Shown in pieces: positions 9,081 to 16,773 of a stretch of 57,397 nucleotides of DNA. Position 1 is the first letter of the stretch. The number at the start of each line of letters is the position of its first letter. Where the stretch lies: contig DLHP01000012.1 in the NCBI GenBank assembly GCA_002483285.1, positions 175 to 57,571 on the forward strand, written 5' to 3'. Source of the DNA: Flavobacterium sp. UBA7665. Lineage in GTDB: Bacteria > Bacteroidota > Bacteroidia > Flavobacteriales > Flavobacteriaceae. The translations under genes were made by a program, and so were the position numbers. The notes under the pieces are model-generated. The model was not told the DNA's origin, did not search any database, and saw only the letters and a program-made list of their open reading frames with translations.

Positions 9081-10176
9081 AAACAACAAAATGAGAGTGA
9101 AATTCTTCAAGGCAGAATGTGGCGATGCTGCGTCGATTAGATACTTCGGAACAGATGAAAAATTTCACAACATATTCATTGATTCTGGTTACGAAAGAAC
9201 TTTTCGGTTTGTAATTGAAAAAGAAATAAAGGAAATAATCAATAATGGGGAGATAATTGATCTTTGGGTTGTTTCACATATCCACGATGATCATATTGGC
9301 GGTATAGTAAAGTATATTGATACTATAAAAACAAGTGAATACCCAGACGTCGTTAAGCAATTTTACTACAATCCGCCAAGAAAGTATGAATTTGATTCAT
9401 CAACTCTCGATGCGAGTGAGGCCCTGAGCATATCGCAAGGCGATAAGTTGTATGAATATTTAAAATCGACCAATAAATTATTAGGGTTTGACATTGAAAA
9501 TACATTAAAGCCATTGAATTTTTACGGCTTAAGCATTACCTTATTGTCTCCTTCCCCTAATCAACTTGCTGCACTACGACAAAAATATCCTCTTGAATTG
9601 AATAATCCGTTTGAAAAAGAAGAAGACGATAGTATTAGCGATTCAGTTTCGTCGGGGCAAGACGATTACAACAACTCTATCGATGATTTCGACTTTAAAT
9701 TCTGGAAGGAAGATTCTTCGATTGAAAACGGAAGTAGCATTTCTTTCATTGCAGAACATCAGGGCACACGTATTCTTTGGCTGGCTGACTCTCACCCTAG
9801 TGATGTATTATCAGCCCTAAGAACTTTAGGAGTGTCGGAAACTGAGAAATTAATTTTCGACATAGTTAAAGTTTCACATCATGGCAGTTTAAACAATAAT
9901 AGTGCAGAACTTTATTCTTGCATCAATTGCAATAATTATGTTTTCAGTGTAAACGGCGGAAATAAACATAACCTTCCGTCAAAGGAATGCATTGCAAAGA
10001 TATTAAGGCTTGAAAATAGAAGTATCGGCTCAAAGTATGATTTATATTTTACTTATGATGACGCGATTTTGAAAGGAATTTTTGAAAAGGAAGAAAAGAC
10101 CATTTTTGAAAAATATAATTTCGAAATCCACTTTTGTCGCGAAGGAGAAATCTGTTTCGAATTTAAAAAAGAATGA
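9073..10176 (+). CDS. Metallo-beta-lactamase-fold hydrolase, partner of the protease-STAND protein
   Basis: A 367-aa cytosolic MBL-fold hydrolase. Metal-binding motifs are FIDSGY near the N-terminus, SHIHDDHIGG (H69, H71, D73, H74), a WLADSHP block near residue 236 and VSHHGS near 269. This arrangement resembles ComEC/RNase-Z-like MBL domains used in defence loci. An acidic insertion (about 178-215) separates the two metal-binding halves. GTG at 9073 overlaps the preceding stop by 8 bases; ATG at 9091 (MRVKFFKAECGDA) is an equally likely start. MBL plus protease-STAND pairs are known from type I AVAST, so the two probably act together, but the substrate is unknown. Confidence 0.8.
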   Translation: MSKNNKMRVKFFKAECGDAASIRYFGTDEKFHNIFIDSGYERTFRFVIEKEIKEIINNGEIIDLWVVSHIHDDHIGGIVKYIDTIKTSEYPDVVKQFYYNPPRKYEFDSSTLDASEALSISQGDKLYEYLKSTNKLLGFDIENTLKPLNFYGLSITLLSPSPNQLAALRQKYPLELNNPFEKEEDDSISDSVSSGQDDYNNSIDDFDFKFWKEDSSIENGSSISFIAEHQGTRILWLADSHPSDVLSALRTLGVSETEKLIFDIVKVSHHGSLNNNSAELYSCINCNNYVFSVNGGNKHNLPSKECIAKILRLENRSIGSKYDLYFTYDDAILKGIFEKEEKTIFEKYNFEIHFCREGEICFEFKKE

Positions 10177-10308
10177 ATCTGTATATCATGGCTATTAATA
10201 GGTCTTTTTGTTTCTGCCACACTGCAATGCTGCAAAAATGTATATTACAATCCACTTATCAACACGACACCAAATCCAAACCACTAAATTTGCATACATT
10301 TCAAAGCC

Positions 10309-10586
10309 ATGCTAACAGATACCTTCCTAAAGCTCACCTCCAAATACCACCCAGACAAAGCCCTGGCCAACGTCCGAAGTTTTTTGATGAAAATATGAGG
10401 TGGATTTTCGGTAAAGAAAATGACGATAAATTTTACGTTGGCAGTAATGATGAAGTTTCAAATTATTTTTGTGGTGGAGAAATTGGAATAAAGTTTAACA
10501 ATTTTCAAAATAAAATCTTTAGACATTTACATCCACATACCGAACCAGAACTAATTGATTATTTGAAAGTTTGGTTTGAATTATAA
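10309..10586 (+). pseudogene. Composite gene remnants after the MBL gene
   Basis: ATG at 10309 opens a short protein-like frame, MLTDTFLKLTSKYHPDKAL..., which stops at TGA 10396-10398. It resembles the N-terminus of predicted HD-type phosphohydrolases (COG4339-like) but lacks their downstream motifs. In another frame, 10395-10586 encodes about 63 residues (MRWIFGKENDDKFY... ending LKVWFEL) with ordinary coding character but no recognised family. A 137-aa open frame from 10173 spans the second part, but its first half reads like non-coding sequence. I take this as debris of one or two genes at a junction between defence blocks. Confidence 0.3.
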
Positions 10587-10589
10587 ATG

Positions 10590-10617
10590 AAAAAAGCCCA
10601 ATTCTAAAGAATCGGGC
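10590..10617 (-). terminator. Rho-independent terminator shape on the minus strand
   Basis: GCCCAATTC (10596-10604) pairs with GAATCGGGC (10609-10617), with one G-T pair and a TAAA loop. On the minus strand the stem is followed by six T. No minus-strand gene is present upstream of it now, so it may be a leftover of a lost gene. Confidence 0.45.
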
Positions 10618-10626
10618 CATAAATAA

Positions 10627-10688
10627 ACCCGATGGCGCAGACTTGCAATCCGTGCCCTCAACGACCATATCGCTAAGGAATTAAATTA
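10627..10688 (+). repeat. REP-like hairpin element, copy 1
   Basis: The core GGCGCAGACTTGCAATCCGTGCC (10634-10656) is an imperfect palindrome around TGC. The same element recurs at 13606-13668. The copies also share flanks: CCCGATGGCGC before the core, and TATCGCTAA followed by GGATTAAA or GAATTAAA after it. Palindromes with an AATCCGTGCC arm are familiar near REP-associated transposases in Flavobacteriaceae. That link is from general knowledge, and no such transposase lies in this window. Confidence 0.55.
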
Positions 10689-10766
10689 TGCTTTTTCCTT
10701 TTTTAGTGTTTTAATAGTTTATATGCTGTCGAGATATATCACTATATTTATGTCGCGTATTTATTA

Positions 10767-11982
10767 GTTAGCTGCCATTATTAGGAAACACTCCATAAAT
10801 GAAAGACAAAATCTTGATATTACATGGAGCCGGTCTTACCGCTGGTCCAGATTTTTTTAAAATTTCTACACTTGGCTTAACTGAAGAGTTCATAGCTTAC
10901 TCAAATGACGACTTATCGGATGATAAAGAAATTGTAAAGTTTATATATGAAGAATTCTGTTTTTGGAATAAACTTGATCCAAAAGATGTTAGTGGCAACT
11001 TATCACAAATAAATTTTGAAACTATAATCCAAATAGTGGAAGAGTTATTTGTGTTTATCGAAGATGTTGAAAGGTCTAAACACAAAACTAAATATCAACG
11101 CAGCGTAAAAAATACTGTTTTTGAATTAAATAGCAGATTGATAACTCATATCAACAGAGTGCGTATTCCAAAGTGGAAAGATTTCATTTATCTTTTTATT
11201 GAAAAAATTCACAATCACTTAATAGATTTGGTTATAGATAAACTTCTCTCATACAATATCGATTCATCTAATAAAGGCATGGTTGAATACGTCAATTTTC
11301 TTAACCAAGGTTTTGGACAAACCTCAAAGAGAATTTACACATTGAATTATGATACCTGGTTAAACCAATTCTCAAACTATTTCGACGGATTTAGTCCAAC
11401 TAAACTTGACCGTGACAAAATACTTTTTGATAGAGACGTAGATTGTCATTATAATTTGCATGGGTGTATTCTATGGCAATTATTTGATACAAAGGAAAAA
11501 TTAGCAACTCCAAATCAATGGAAACATCATCAAAGTTTCGCTGGTTATACAATTGCAAGAGAAGCAATACTTCCAACTCCAATAATTACAGGATATAATA
11601 AACTGACTCGTATTAATCAAAGTCCATATCTAGAATTTTTTCATTCTTTCACTCAAGATTGTTCAATTAGTGAAAAAATTCTAATAGTTGGATATAGCTT
11701 TAGTGATCCACACATAAATAACATTTTTAGACTAATTCCAGCAAAAGCAAAGATTGTAATTGTAGTTTACCATAGCGTAACTTCTCTTCAAGATTACTCA
11801 AGCGATTTAAATATCATGATTTCGGAAGTTAGCGAAATTTTCAATACGCATTTTTCCAATTTGAAAATCAGAAATAATTTGAAATATACTGTAGATTGTG
11901 ACAATCAAAAGGTGTCAATCTTCTTAAACGGAATTGGCCAGGATTTTTATGATGAATATCTAAAGATATAACGGCAGCCAAC
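10767..11982 (+). other. SIR2 gene unit bounded by inverted 10-bp motifs
   Basis: GTTAGCTGCC (10767-10776) lies just upstream of the SIR2 gene. GGCAGCCAAC (11973-11982) starts at its stop codon and is its inverted copy with 9 of 10 bases matching. The gene is thus framed like a cassette, with GTTA at the left and TAAC-like sequence at the right. Compare the perfect pair around CBASS (39600/42490). Confidence 0.4.
10799..11971 (+). CDS. SIR2-like domain protein, probable NAD-hydrolysing defence protein
   Basis: A 390-aa cytosolic SIR2-like protein. It has ILHGAGLT at 7-14, TLNYDTWL with N183, NLHGC with H221, and VGYSFSDPHI near the end of the domain, which is typical of SIR2_2-type defence NADases. 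About 160 residues of helical sequence are inserted between the first glycine motif and the NYD motif. There is no second recognisable domain (SLOG, TPR or STAND), unlike ThsA or the DSR proteins. It stands alone between two boundary motifs and is not co-transcribed closely with its neighbours (155 bp to the next gene). NAD depletion on phage infection is the likely role by family. Its trigger is unknown. Confidence 0.75.
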   Translation: MKDKILILHGAGLTAGPDFFKISTLGLTEEFIAYSNDDLSDDKEIVKFIYEEFCFWNKLDPKDVSGNLSQINFETIIQIVEELFVFIEDVERSKHKTKYQRSVKNTVFELNSRLITHINRVRIPKWKDFIYLFIEKIHNHLIDLVIDKLLSYNIDSSNKGMVEYVNFLNQGFGQTSKRIYTLNYDTWLNQFSNYFDGFSPTKLDRDKILFDRDVDCHYNLHGCILWQLFDTKEKLATPNQWKHHQSFAGYTIAREAILPTPIITGYNKLTRINQSPYLEFFHSFTQDCSISEKILIVGYSFSDPHINNIFRLIPAKAKIVIVVYHSVTSLQDYSSDLNIMISEVSEIFNTHFSNLKIRNNLKYTVDCDNQKVSIFLNGIGQDFYDEYLKI

Positions 11983-12112
11983 ACTTGCTATGCGATCATC
12001 GCTGGTTTCATTAGCTTCAGCTATATGTTCACAAATAAATTCTATCTTAGCGGAAACAACTCAGTTCGCTGGCGTCACAACTTCACGCGTCCGCGAAACG
12101 TTATAGGCAATC
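11969..12112 (+). other. Intercassette spacer, attC-like
   Basis: A spacer of ~140 bp starting TAACGGCAGCCAAC at the SIR2 stop codon and ending GCGAAACGTTATAGGC before the next gene. The closing string GCGAAACGTTA is identical to 39593-39603, before the CBASS operon. The ends have the inverted TAAC/GTTA relation of integron attC sites. The GTTATAG core does not fit the canonical GTTRRRY box and no integron integrase is seen. Confidence 0.35.
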
Positions 12113-12125
12113 AGATATAAAAAAT

Positions 12126-13004
12126 ATGAACAAAAAGTGCTACATTTCAGCTCCAGCAAATTTCGATATAACTAAAGTCGAGAAAATTTTAGACGAGTTA
12201 AAAGTTGAATATTTCAGCTTTTATGATTTTGACATTGGTTCTTCTTTTTCAGAATTAATAGTTTCAAAAATCAAAAACGCTGATTTTGTTATAGCAATTA
12301 TTAATTCAGAAAGTTTGAATGTGATGTATGAGTTGGGAGCTGCTGAAAGTCTGGGAAAGCCGGCATTCATATTGCTTGAAAAAAATTTTAAGGCACCATT
12401 TTTCCTCAACAAAAATCAATATTATAGAACCGATTTTCGTGAGGATCGAATTATTCAAATTGCTATCAAGAACTTCATTTATGAAATGACGGAAGTTGAC
12501 AGTATAAGTGTTTCTTCTCATTTAAAGGAGCGCGAGCTTTCATCTTCTGATCGACATGAACTATTAACCAAACTGAAAAATTCCAATACTAAAAGCGAAC
12601 GAGAGATATTTTATTTAGTAAAAGATTTGTTTATCAAACTAGGAATTCAAAATACATCCGCTAATACAAACTATATTGACAAAGGTGCTGACTTCATTTT
12701 AAGAAATAAGTTACTCGCTCCATATCTTGGAGACTTAATATTCGTTGAATTAAAAATTGGAAGTTTAACTAGTAGTAGGCTTAAAGAAACTGCCAATCAA
12801 TTATACAATCAACTAATACACTCCCAAGCAACTGGTGGAATTATCTTATATTGGAATAATGATAATTCAAAATTAGAATTTCCTGTGATGCCACAAATTC
12901 TATGTTTTGAGTTGGTGGAATTTATAAATGGTATTTTCGAATTTGGATTTGAAAAGTTTATAATTCGTAAGAGAAATCACCTTGCTCACGGACAAAATTT
13001 CTGA
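12126..13004 (+). CDS. Deoxyribosyltransferase/TIR-like domain fused to a PD-(D/E)XK nuclease
   Basis: A 292-aa two-domain protein. Residues 1-120 form a Rossmann-type nucleotide-binding domain of the nucleoside 2-deoxyribosyltransferase / TIR-like group: CYISAPANFD, GSSFSELIVSKIKNADFVIAII, and NVMYELGAAESLGKP with E69 as the likely catalytic glutamate. Residues 150-292 form a restriction-endonuclease-like fold: KSEREIFYLVKDLF, GADF with D189, and IFVELK with E208 and K210. It is followed after 2 bases by a second PD-(D/E)XK protein, so both are probably translated together. A plausible model is a nucleotide- or signal-sensing nuclease acting in phage defence. I do not recognise a named system with this pair. 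Confidence 0.65.
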   Translation: MNKKCYISAPANFDITKVEKILDELKVEYFSFYDFDIGSSFSELIVSKIKNADFVIAIINSESLNVMYELGAAESLGKPAFILLEKNFKAPFFLNKNQYYRTDFREDRIIQIAIKNFIYEMTEVDSISVSSHLKERELSSSDRHELLTKLKNSNTKSEREIFYLVKDLFIKLGIQNTSANTNYIDKGADFILRNKLLAPYLGDLIFVELKIGSLTSSRLKETANQLYNQLIHSQATGGIILYWNNDNSKLEFPVMPQILCFELVEFINGIFEFGFEKFIIRKRNHLAHGQNF

Positions 13005-13006
13005 TT

Positions 13007-13540
13007 ATGGCGAATTACGACTTAGATCTTATTCGCGATTACCTTCAAAGATCCGACGGTGCTGCGACAGCAGATGCAAAGGGAGAAATCTTTGAAGATT
13101 TAGTTATCTATTTATTTACACAATGCAGTGGTGTATCGTTTGCCGACAGAAATATATTGGATAACACAGGTGCCCGGGAATTCGATGTTGCATTAAGGAA
13201 TAGAAGTACTTCGGAATTCGACTTTTTAGATTCACTTATTATCTGTGAATCTAAAAATGAAATTGGTCCTATAGGTAGTAACCAAGTAAGGGACTTTCAT
13301 ACGAAATTGCGCACGAGTGGAGCAAGCAATGGTCTAATTATAGCATCACGCGGTATTAGTGGTCAAATCCAAGGAAATAATCGCTTTGCAACAACCGCAA
13401 TTGTAGATGCAATGGTAATGGACAAAATAAAAATTTTAGTGATCACTAGAGAAGATATCTTATCGTTGGTCACAACGGAGGATTTGGAAGAACTAATTTG
13501 GCAAAGATTTTCGACTTTATCGCTGAAAAGAAGAATGTAA
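13007..13540 (+). CDS. PD-(D/E)XK restriction-endonuclease-like protein
   Basis: A 177-aa cytosolic protein with Mrr/restriction-endonuclease-like motifs: KGEIFEDLVIYLF (E30), then GAREFDVAL (D60) and LIICESKNE (E81, K83), followed by QVRDFHTKLRTSGASNGLIIASRGIS, the helix-strand typical of the fold. It starts 2 bases after the fused nuclease gene and is likely its partner. The fold call is good; target (DNA or RNA, phage or self) is unknown. Downstream sequence GTATAACAGGCAAC (13550-13563) looks like another block boundary. Confidence 0.65.
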   Translation: MANYDLDLIRDYLQRSDGAATADAKGEIFEDLVIYLFTQCSGVSFADRNILDNTGAREFDVALRNRSTSEFDFLDSLIICESKNEIGPIGSNQVRDFHTKLRTSGASNGLIIASRGISGQIQGNNRFATTAIVDAMVMDKIKILVITREDILSLVTTEDLEELIWQRFSTLSLKRRM

Positions 13541-13605
13541 TTAGGCTTCGTATAACAGGCAACAATAATTGACTTTTAGTTTCCAGTTTGCCACATCTTC
13601 CCAAA

Positions 13606-13668
13606 GCCCCGATGGCGCGGATTTGCAATCCGTGCCCGCAATTAGATTATCGCTAATGGATTAAACGA
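13606..13668 (+). repeat. REP-like hairpin element, copy 2
   Basis: The core GGCGCGGATTTGCAATCCGTGCC (13614-13636) is almost perfectly palindromic around TGC. It shares its flanks with copy 1 at 10627. The two copies are in the same orientation 2980 bp apart and bracket the SIR2 gene and the two-gene nuclease module. Confidence 0.6.
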
Positions 13669-13697
13669 CATGGATTTTGTTTTTTAGTGATTTGATT

Positions 13698-14771
13698 ATG
13701 AGCCGCAACACAACGATATACATCGATGAATCCGGAAACACTGGACAAGACCTATTGAACAGTGAGCAAAAGGTATTTGTTTTAGCTTCCAATAATTTTT
13801 CAAAAAGAGAAATAGATATTCTGACATCTATATTTGACAATCAAAAAGAAATTCATTTCAAAAAATTAAAAAATAGTGATAAAGGTCGAAGCTCGATTAT
13901 TAAACTTCTCAATCATGATTTAATTACAGAAGAAAATATAATCTGTGTGACGGCACATAAAGAATTCTCTACTGTCGGACAAATTGTTGATCAAATTATT
14001 GAACCAGTTTTATATGACTATGGAATTGACATTTACCTATACGGACAAAATATCTCTGCGACAAACTTTATATTTTATTTTGGTAACTTCTTTTGGGAAA
14101 AGGAAGTATATAAACAATTGCTGGATGCTTTTATTTTTATGGTGAGAAATAAAACGAAAGAATCAATTATTGAGTTTTATAAAAATGCCGATAAGCTTTA
14201 TAAACAAGCAAAGACGAAAGAACGTGGTTTACTACAGCCAATCATGAATAGCAAATCCCAAATAAATGAAATTCTAGAAGGAATAAACAAGTTCACAGTT
14301 GATTTAACTTTATCTTCCTTTTACATCTTGTGTGATCTCTGGTATAAAAAATTAAATCATAAAATAAATATAGTCCAAGATAGCTCAAAGCAAATTGAGC
14401 ATTACAAGGAATATATCGAATTTACAAAAAACCTGGATATTGAAACTCAAGAAGTTGGTTTTGATAGTAGGACGATAACCTTTCCAACGCAAATAGAAAA
14501 GCTTGAACTTGTGAGTTCTGAGAATTATCTAGGTGTTCAAATTTCAGATCTAATTGCAAGTTCAATCGCATATATGTATAACAATGAAAATCCCAAACAG
14601 AAAAAGTTTGTCGAAGAAATTCAAAATTCAAAGTTATTAGGGCTAAGTAATTATTTCACAATTTGGCCAAGCACAGAAATAACACCCAGAGAATTAAAAA
14701 TGGAAAAAGGTGAAGGTCAAAATATTTTAGATTTTTTAGCTAATCAAAATATCAATAAAAACGGCATATAA
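13698..14771 (+). CDS. DUF3800 domain protein
   Basis: A ~357-aa cytosolic protein beginning MSRNTTIYIDESGNTG, the hallmark acidic N-terminal strand of DUF3800 (RNase H-like fold). The late motif LGVQISDLIASSIAYMY supplies the second conserved Asp, D-L-I-A. DUF3800 proteins are common in defence islands and mobile regions; a nuclease role is suspected for the fold but not proven. I chose ATG at 13698 over an in-frame TTG at 13677, because 13698 puts the IYIDESG motif at the usual place. Its stop overlaps a GC-richer junction, TATAACAGCGTGCGGGCC (14767-14784), after which a truncated GNAT gene starts. Confidence 0.75.
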   Translation: MSRNTTIYIDESGNTGQDLLNSEQKVFVLASNNFSKREIDILTSIFDNQKEIHFKKLKNSDKGRSSIIKLLNHDLITEENIICVTAHKEFSTVGQIVDQIIEPVLYDYGIDIYLYGQNISATNFIFYFGNFFWEKEVYKQLLDAFIFMVRNKTKESIIEFYKNADKLYKQAKTKERGLLQPIMNSKSQINEILEGINKFTVDLTLSSFYILCDLWYKKLNHKINIVQDSSKQIEHYKEYIEFTKNLDIETQEVGFDSRTITFPTQIEKLELVSSENYLGVQISDLIASSIAYMYNNENPKQKKFVEEIQNSKLLGLSNYFTIWPSTEITPRELKMEKGEGQNILDFLANQNINKNGI

Positions 14772-14825
14772 CAGCGTGCGGGCCTCATTGACGGTCGCGT
14801 GCTTCGGGGCGTTTTCCTCAAAAAA

Positions 14826-15200
14826 ATGTATATCTTAGCAAAGAGATCTCCGGTGGTTGACAAATTAACGAATGAATGTGTTGGGTGGTCGGGACTAAAA
14901 TATTTCAATCAGCCTTTAAATAATCACAATAATTTTTACGAACTTGGATATAGATTTAAGAAAAAACATTGGGGAAAAGGTTTTGCGACAGAATCATCAA
15001 GTGCAATATTGGATTTTGGATTTAAAAATTTGAATGTTGAGAAAATTTTTGCAATAACTGACCCGAAAAATGAAAATTCTAAAAAAGTATTGAATAAATT
15101 AGGGTTTGACTTTCAAGAAACTTTCGACTACGAAGGTGACCCAACAGACTGGTTTGAATTGAAAAAGTTAACTTGGGAAAATAAAAAGCCGAATGGCTAA
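14826..15200 (+). pseudogene. GNAT acetyltransferase, 5'-truncated
   Basis: Encodes the C-terminal two thirds of a RimJ/RimL-type N-acetyltransferase: ELGYRFKKKHWGKGFATESS (the acetyl-CoA-binding loop), then IFAITDPKNENSKKVLNKLGF. The family normally has 60-70 more residues at the N-terminus, starting with an ERLxLR motif, and they are missing here. The frame can be read from GTG at 14799, but that stretch is the junction sequence after the DUF3800 gene. It therefore looks like a gene cut at its 5' end when the neighbouring block was inserted. A short functional protein cannot be excluded. Confidence 0.6.
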
Positions 15201-15213
15201 CAGTACCCCGGCA

Positions 15214-15792
15214 TCATACCTTCACATGTCCCCAATTCTGCCCACTCTTAATCCTACTCACTTGCATCTCGCTAATCCCAAACTGCTTGGCCAGCATCTT
15301 AAGCCGCGTCTTGCGTTTGGGGTCCTGTAATAGTTTTTTGAGGTGTATGACATTGGTCACAGAAAGCTTGCGCCCGTCGGCCTTGATATTGTGCTCCAGG
15401 AGCTCTCGTTTGGCCTTGGCAACCTTAGGGCTTTTATTGCGGTGCGCCCTGGCTTCTTCCTTCGTAGCCCATCTAAGGTTCGAAAGCGCATTATTTGCAT
15501 AATCGTAATCCAAGTGTATCACAAATTCATGCGCCGCGGACGGCTTATCGATAAAGAACTCCGCAAGGAGTTTGTGGAGGTAATAGCCCTTGCTCGTCGT
15601 TTTACCCCCAACGCGCATGGTATACCTAAAAGTCTTGTACCCTTTGCTGTCGCGATCCTTCAATACAATACCGTCCTCCACACGCTCGGCGTAACTCACC
15701 ACGCGGCCCCGGTTTGAAAGGGCGTACCGCAATTTCAGCGGGTAGGGAATAGGTATCTCCTTGAAAATTTCATTAGGGTAAAGCCTCATCAC
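15214..15792 (-). CDS. NUMOD4/HNH-type endonuclease-like protein
   Basis: A 192-aa protein with a NUMOD4-like N-terminus (IFKEIPIPYPLKLRYALSNRGRVVSY), then an HNH-like module (YLHKLLAEFFI, HEFVIHLDYDYANNALSNLRWAT) and a C-terminal helix-turn-helix (MLAKQFGISEMQVSRIKSG). This is the layout of homing-endonuclease-like HNH proteins found as singletons in many Flavobacteriaceae. Starts at 15792 or 15789 (MM) are both possible. It is encoded opposite to the defence genes and converges with the GNAT remnant, so it probably marks the edge of the island. Biological role unknown. Confidence 0.7.
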   Translation of the reverse strand: MMRLYPNEIFKEIPIPYPLKLRYALSNRGRVVSYAERVEDGIVLKDRDSKGYKTFRYTMRVGGKTTSKGYYLHKLLAEFFIDKPSAAHEFVIHLDYDYANNALSNLRWATKEEARAHRNKSPKVAKAKRELLEHNIKADGRKLSVTNVIHLKKLLQDPKRKTRLKMLAKQFGISEMQVSRIKSGQNWGHVKV

Positions 15793-16038
15793 AGTGTTTT
15801 CGTAAAATTACTAAAAATAATGCAATTGGTTAAAAGGCAAAAGCACGGCCACATTTACCCAATACCCATCAGGCTTACGTTTGCATCATCCACAGATCCT
15901 CTGCAATTGGGTAAGAAAGTAACTGCCCGTCATTACCTCATTCACCTGCACAAAACCCTCACTTACTTCGCGCTGCGCGCTCCTAAGCTCAGGTCTTTGT
16001 TTGCTTCATTTCGGTAATTCCTACGTGCGCCTCCATGG

Positions 16039-16773
16039 TTAAATCCCCAAATCCTTCCACCGTTCTTTAGTGACAGTAATCTTTAGTACGTCATTAAGCC
16101 AAATATTAGGTTTCTGGATTTTAGTGATAAATCTTTTATTGACAATAGTGTCTCTCGCTTTAGTATAACAATAGTCTATTTGATATTCTTGAGCAATTCG
16201 CTCCAATTCATCCCAGCTGGCTTTCACATCATAAAGGTCATGGTCTATAGTCCTAATCGTTTTAAAACGAGGGTTGTTTTCAGGTTGATTGATACAAATG
16301 ATTTTGTGAGGTTCAATTTTTACTTTTATTTTATCGGTAGAATCCAGCCATAAATTACTATTCTCGTTAGATTTGATCCAGGTTTCGGCTTCGCCTATAA
16401 AAGCATCTAACTGTTCAGTCAACTTTTCCCATATGGGTTTATTCAAAAATTTATTTACCCGGTATTTATTGATTGCGTCCTCAGAAATAAAATCTTTGTC
16501 ACTGCCGTAGGCCGTAAAATAAATGATAAATGGGTTGTAGTCATCAATTGTCTTTATGTTCTCCAGTAACAAAAAGGTGTTGCCTCCAAGTATTGAATAG
16601 TCAAGGAACAGTAAATGAGGCTTTCTACTTTGTATCGTTTTTAATGCGTCGTCATAAGCGGCAATCAATCCCAGGCAATCCCAGTTCAAAAATACATCCA
16701 TGCGCAATTTAACGCCCTGACAAACATTTAAATCATCCTCAATGACTGCGTAACTATATCTTGATTTTATCAT
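16039..16773 (-). CDS. Response regulator with receiver and degenerate LytTR-like domain
   Basis: A 244-aa cytosolic regulator. The receiver (1-125) has the acidic pair in VIEDD, the phosphoacceptor Asp in LLFLDYS, the Thr in IIYFTAYGS and the Lys in FLNKPI. The C-terminal ~100 residues end in DTIVNKRFITKIQKPNIWLNDVLKITVTKERW, which follows the LytTR pattern (S/R-x-IVNKRFI ... L ... I.V) loosely. Its start overlaps the end of the sensor kinase gene by 20 bases, so the two form one two-component pair. The target genes cannot be identified from this window. Confidence 0.75.
   Translation of the reverse strand: MIKSRYSYAVIEDDLNVCQGVKLRMDVFLNWDCLGLIAAYDDALKTIQSRKPHLLFLDYSILGGNTFLLLENIKTIDDYNPFIIYFTAYGSDKDFISEDAINKYRVNKFLNKPIWEKLTEQLDAFIGEAETWIKSNENSNLWLDSTDKIKVKIEPHKIICINQPENNPRFKTIRTIDHDLYDVKASWDELERIAQEYQIDYCYTKARDTIVNKRFITKIQKPNIWLNDVLKITVTKERWKDLGI

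Noticed and set aside
10173..10394. First half of a 137-aa open frame after the MBL gene
   Set aside because: The residues before 10395 read like shadow sequence; only the last ~63 residues look coding, so a full-length gene is not supported.
10634..10656. tRNA-like hairpin
   Set aside because: The stem is a plain near-palindrome with a TGC loop, repeated elsewhere; no cloverleaf arms or CCA end are present.
11969..12112. True class-1-type integron attC site
   Set aside because: The cores do not satisfy GTTRRRY/RYYYAAC and no integron integrase is present, so only an attC-like description is justified.
15343..15717. 124-aa open frame on the plus strand
   Set aside because: Antisense to the HNH/NUMOD4 gene, with no recognisable motifs.
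15820..16017. 65-aa open frame in the gap between the HNH gene and the response regulator
   Set aside because: Composition is atypical, there is no domain or signal peptide, and the gap otherwise looks non-coding.
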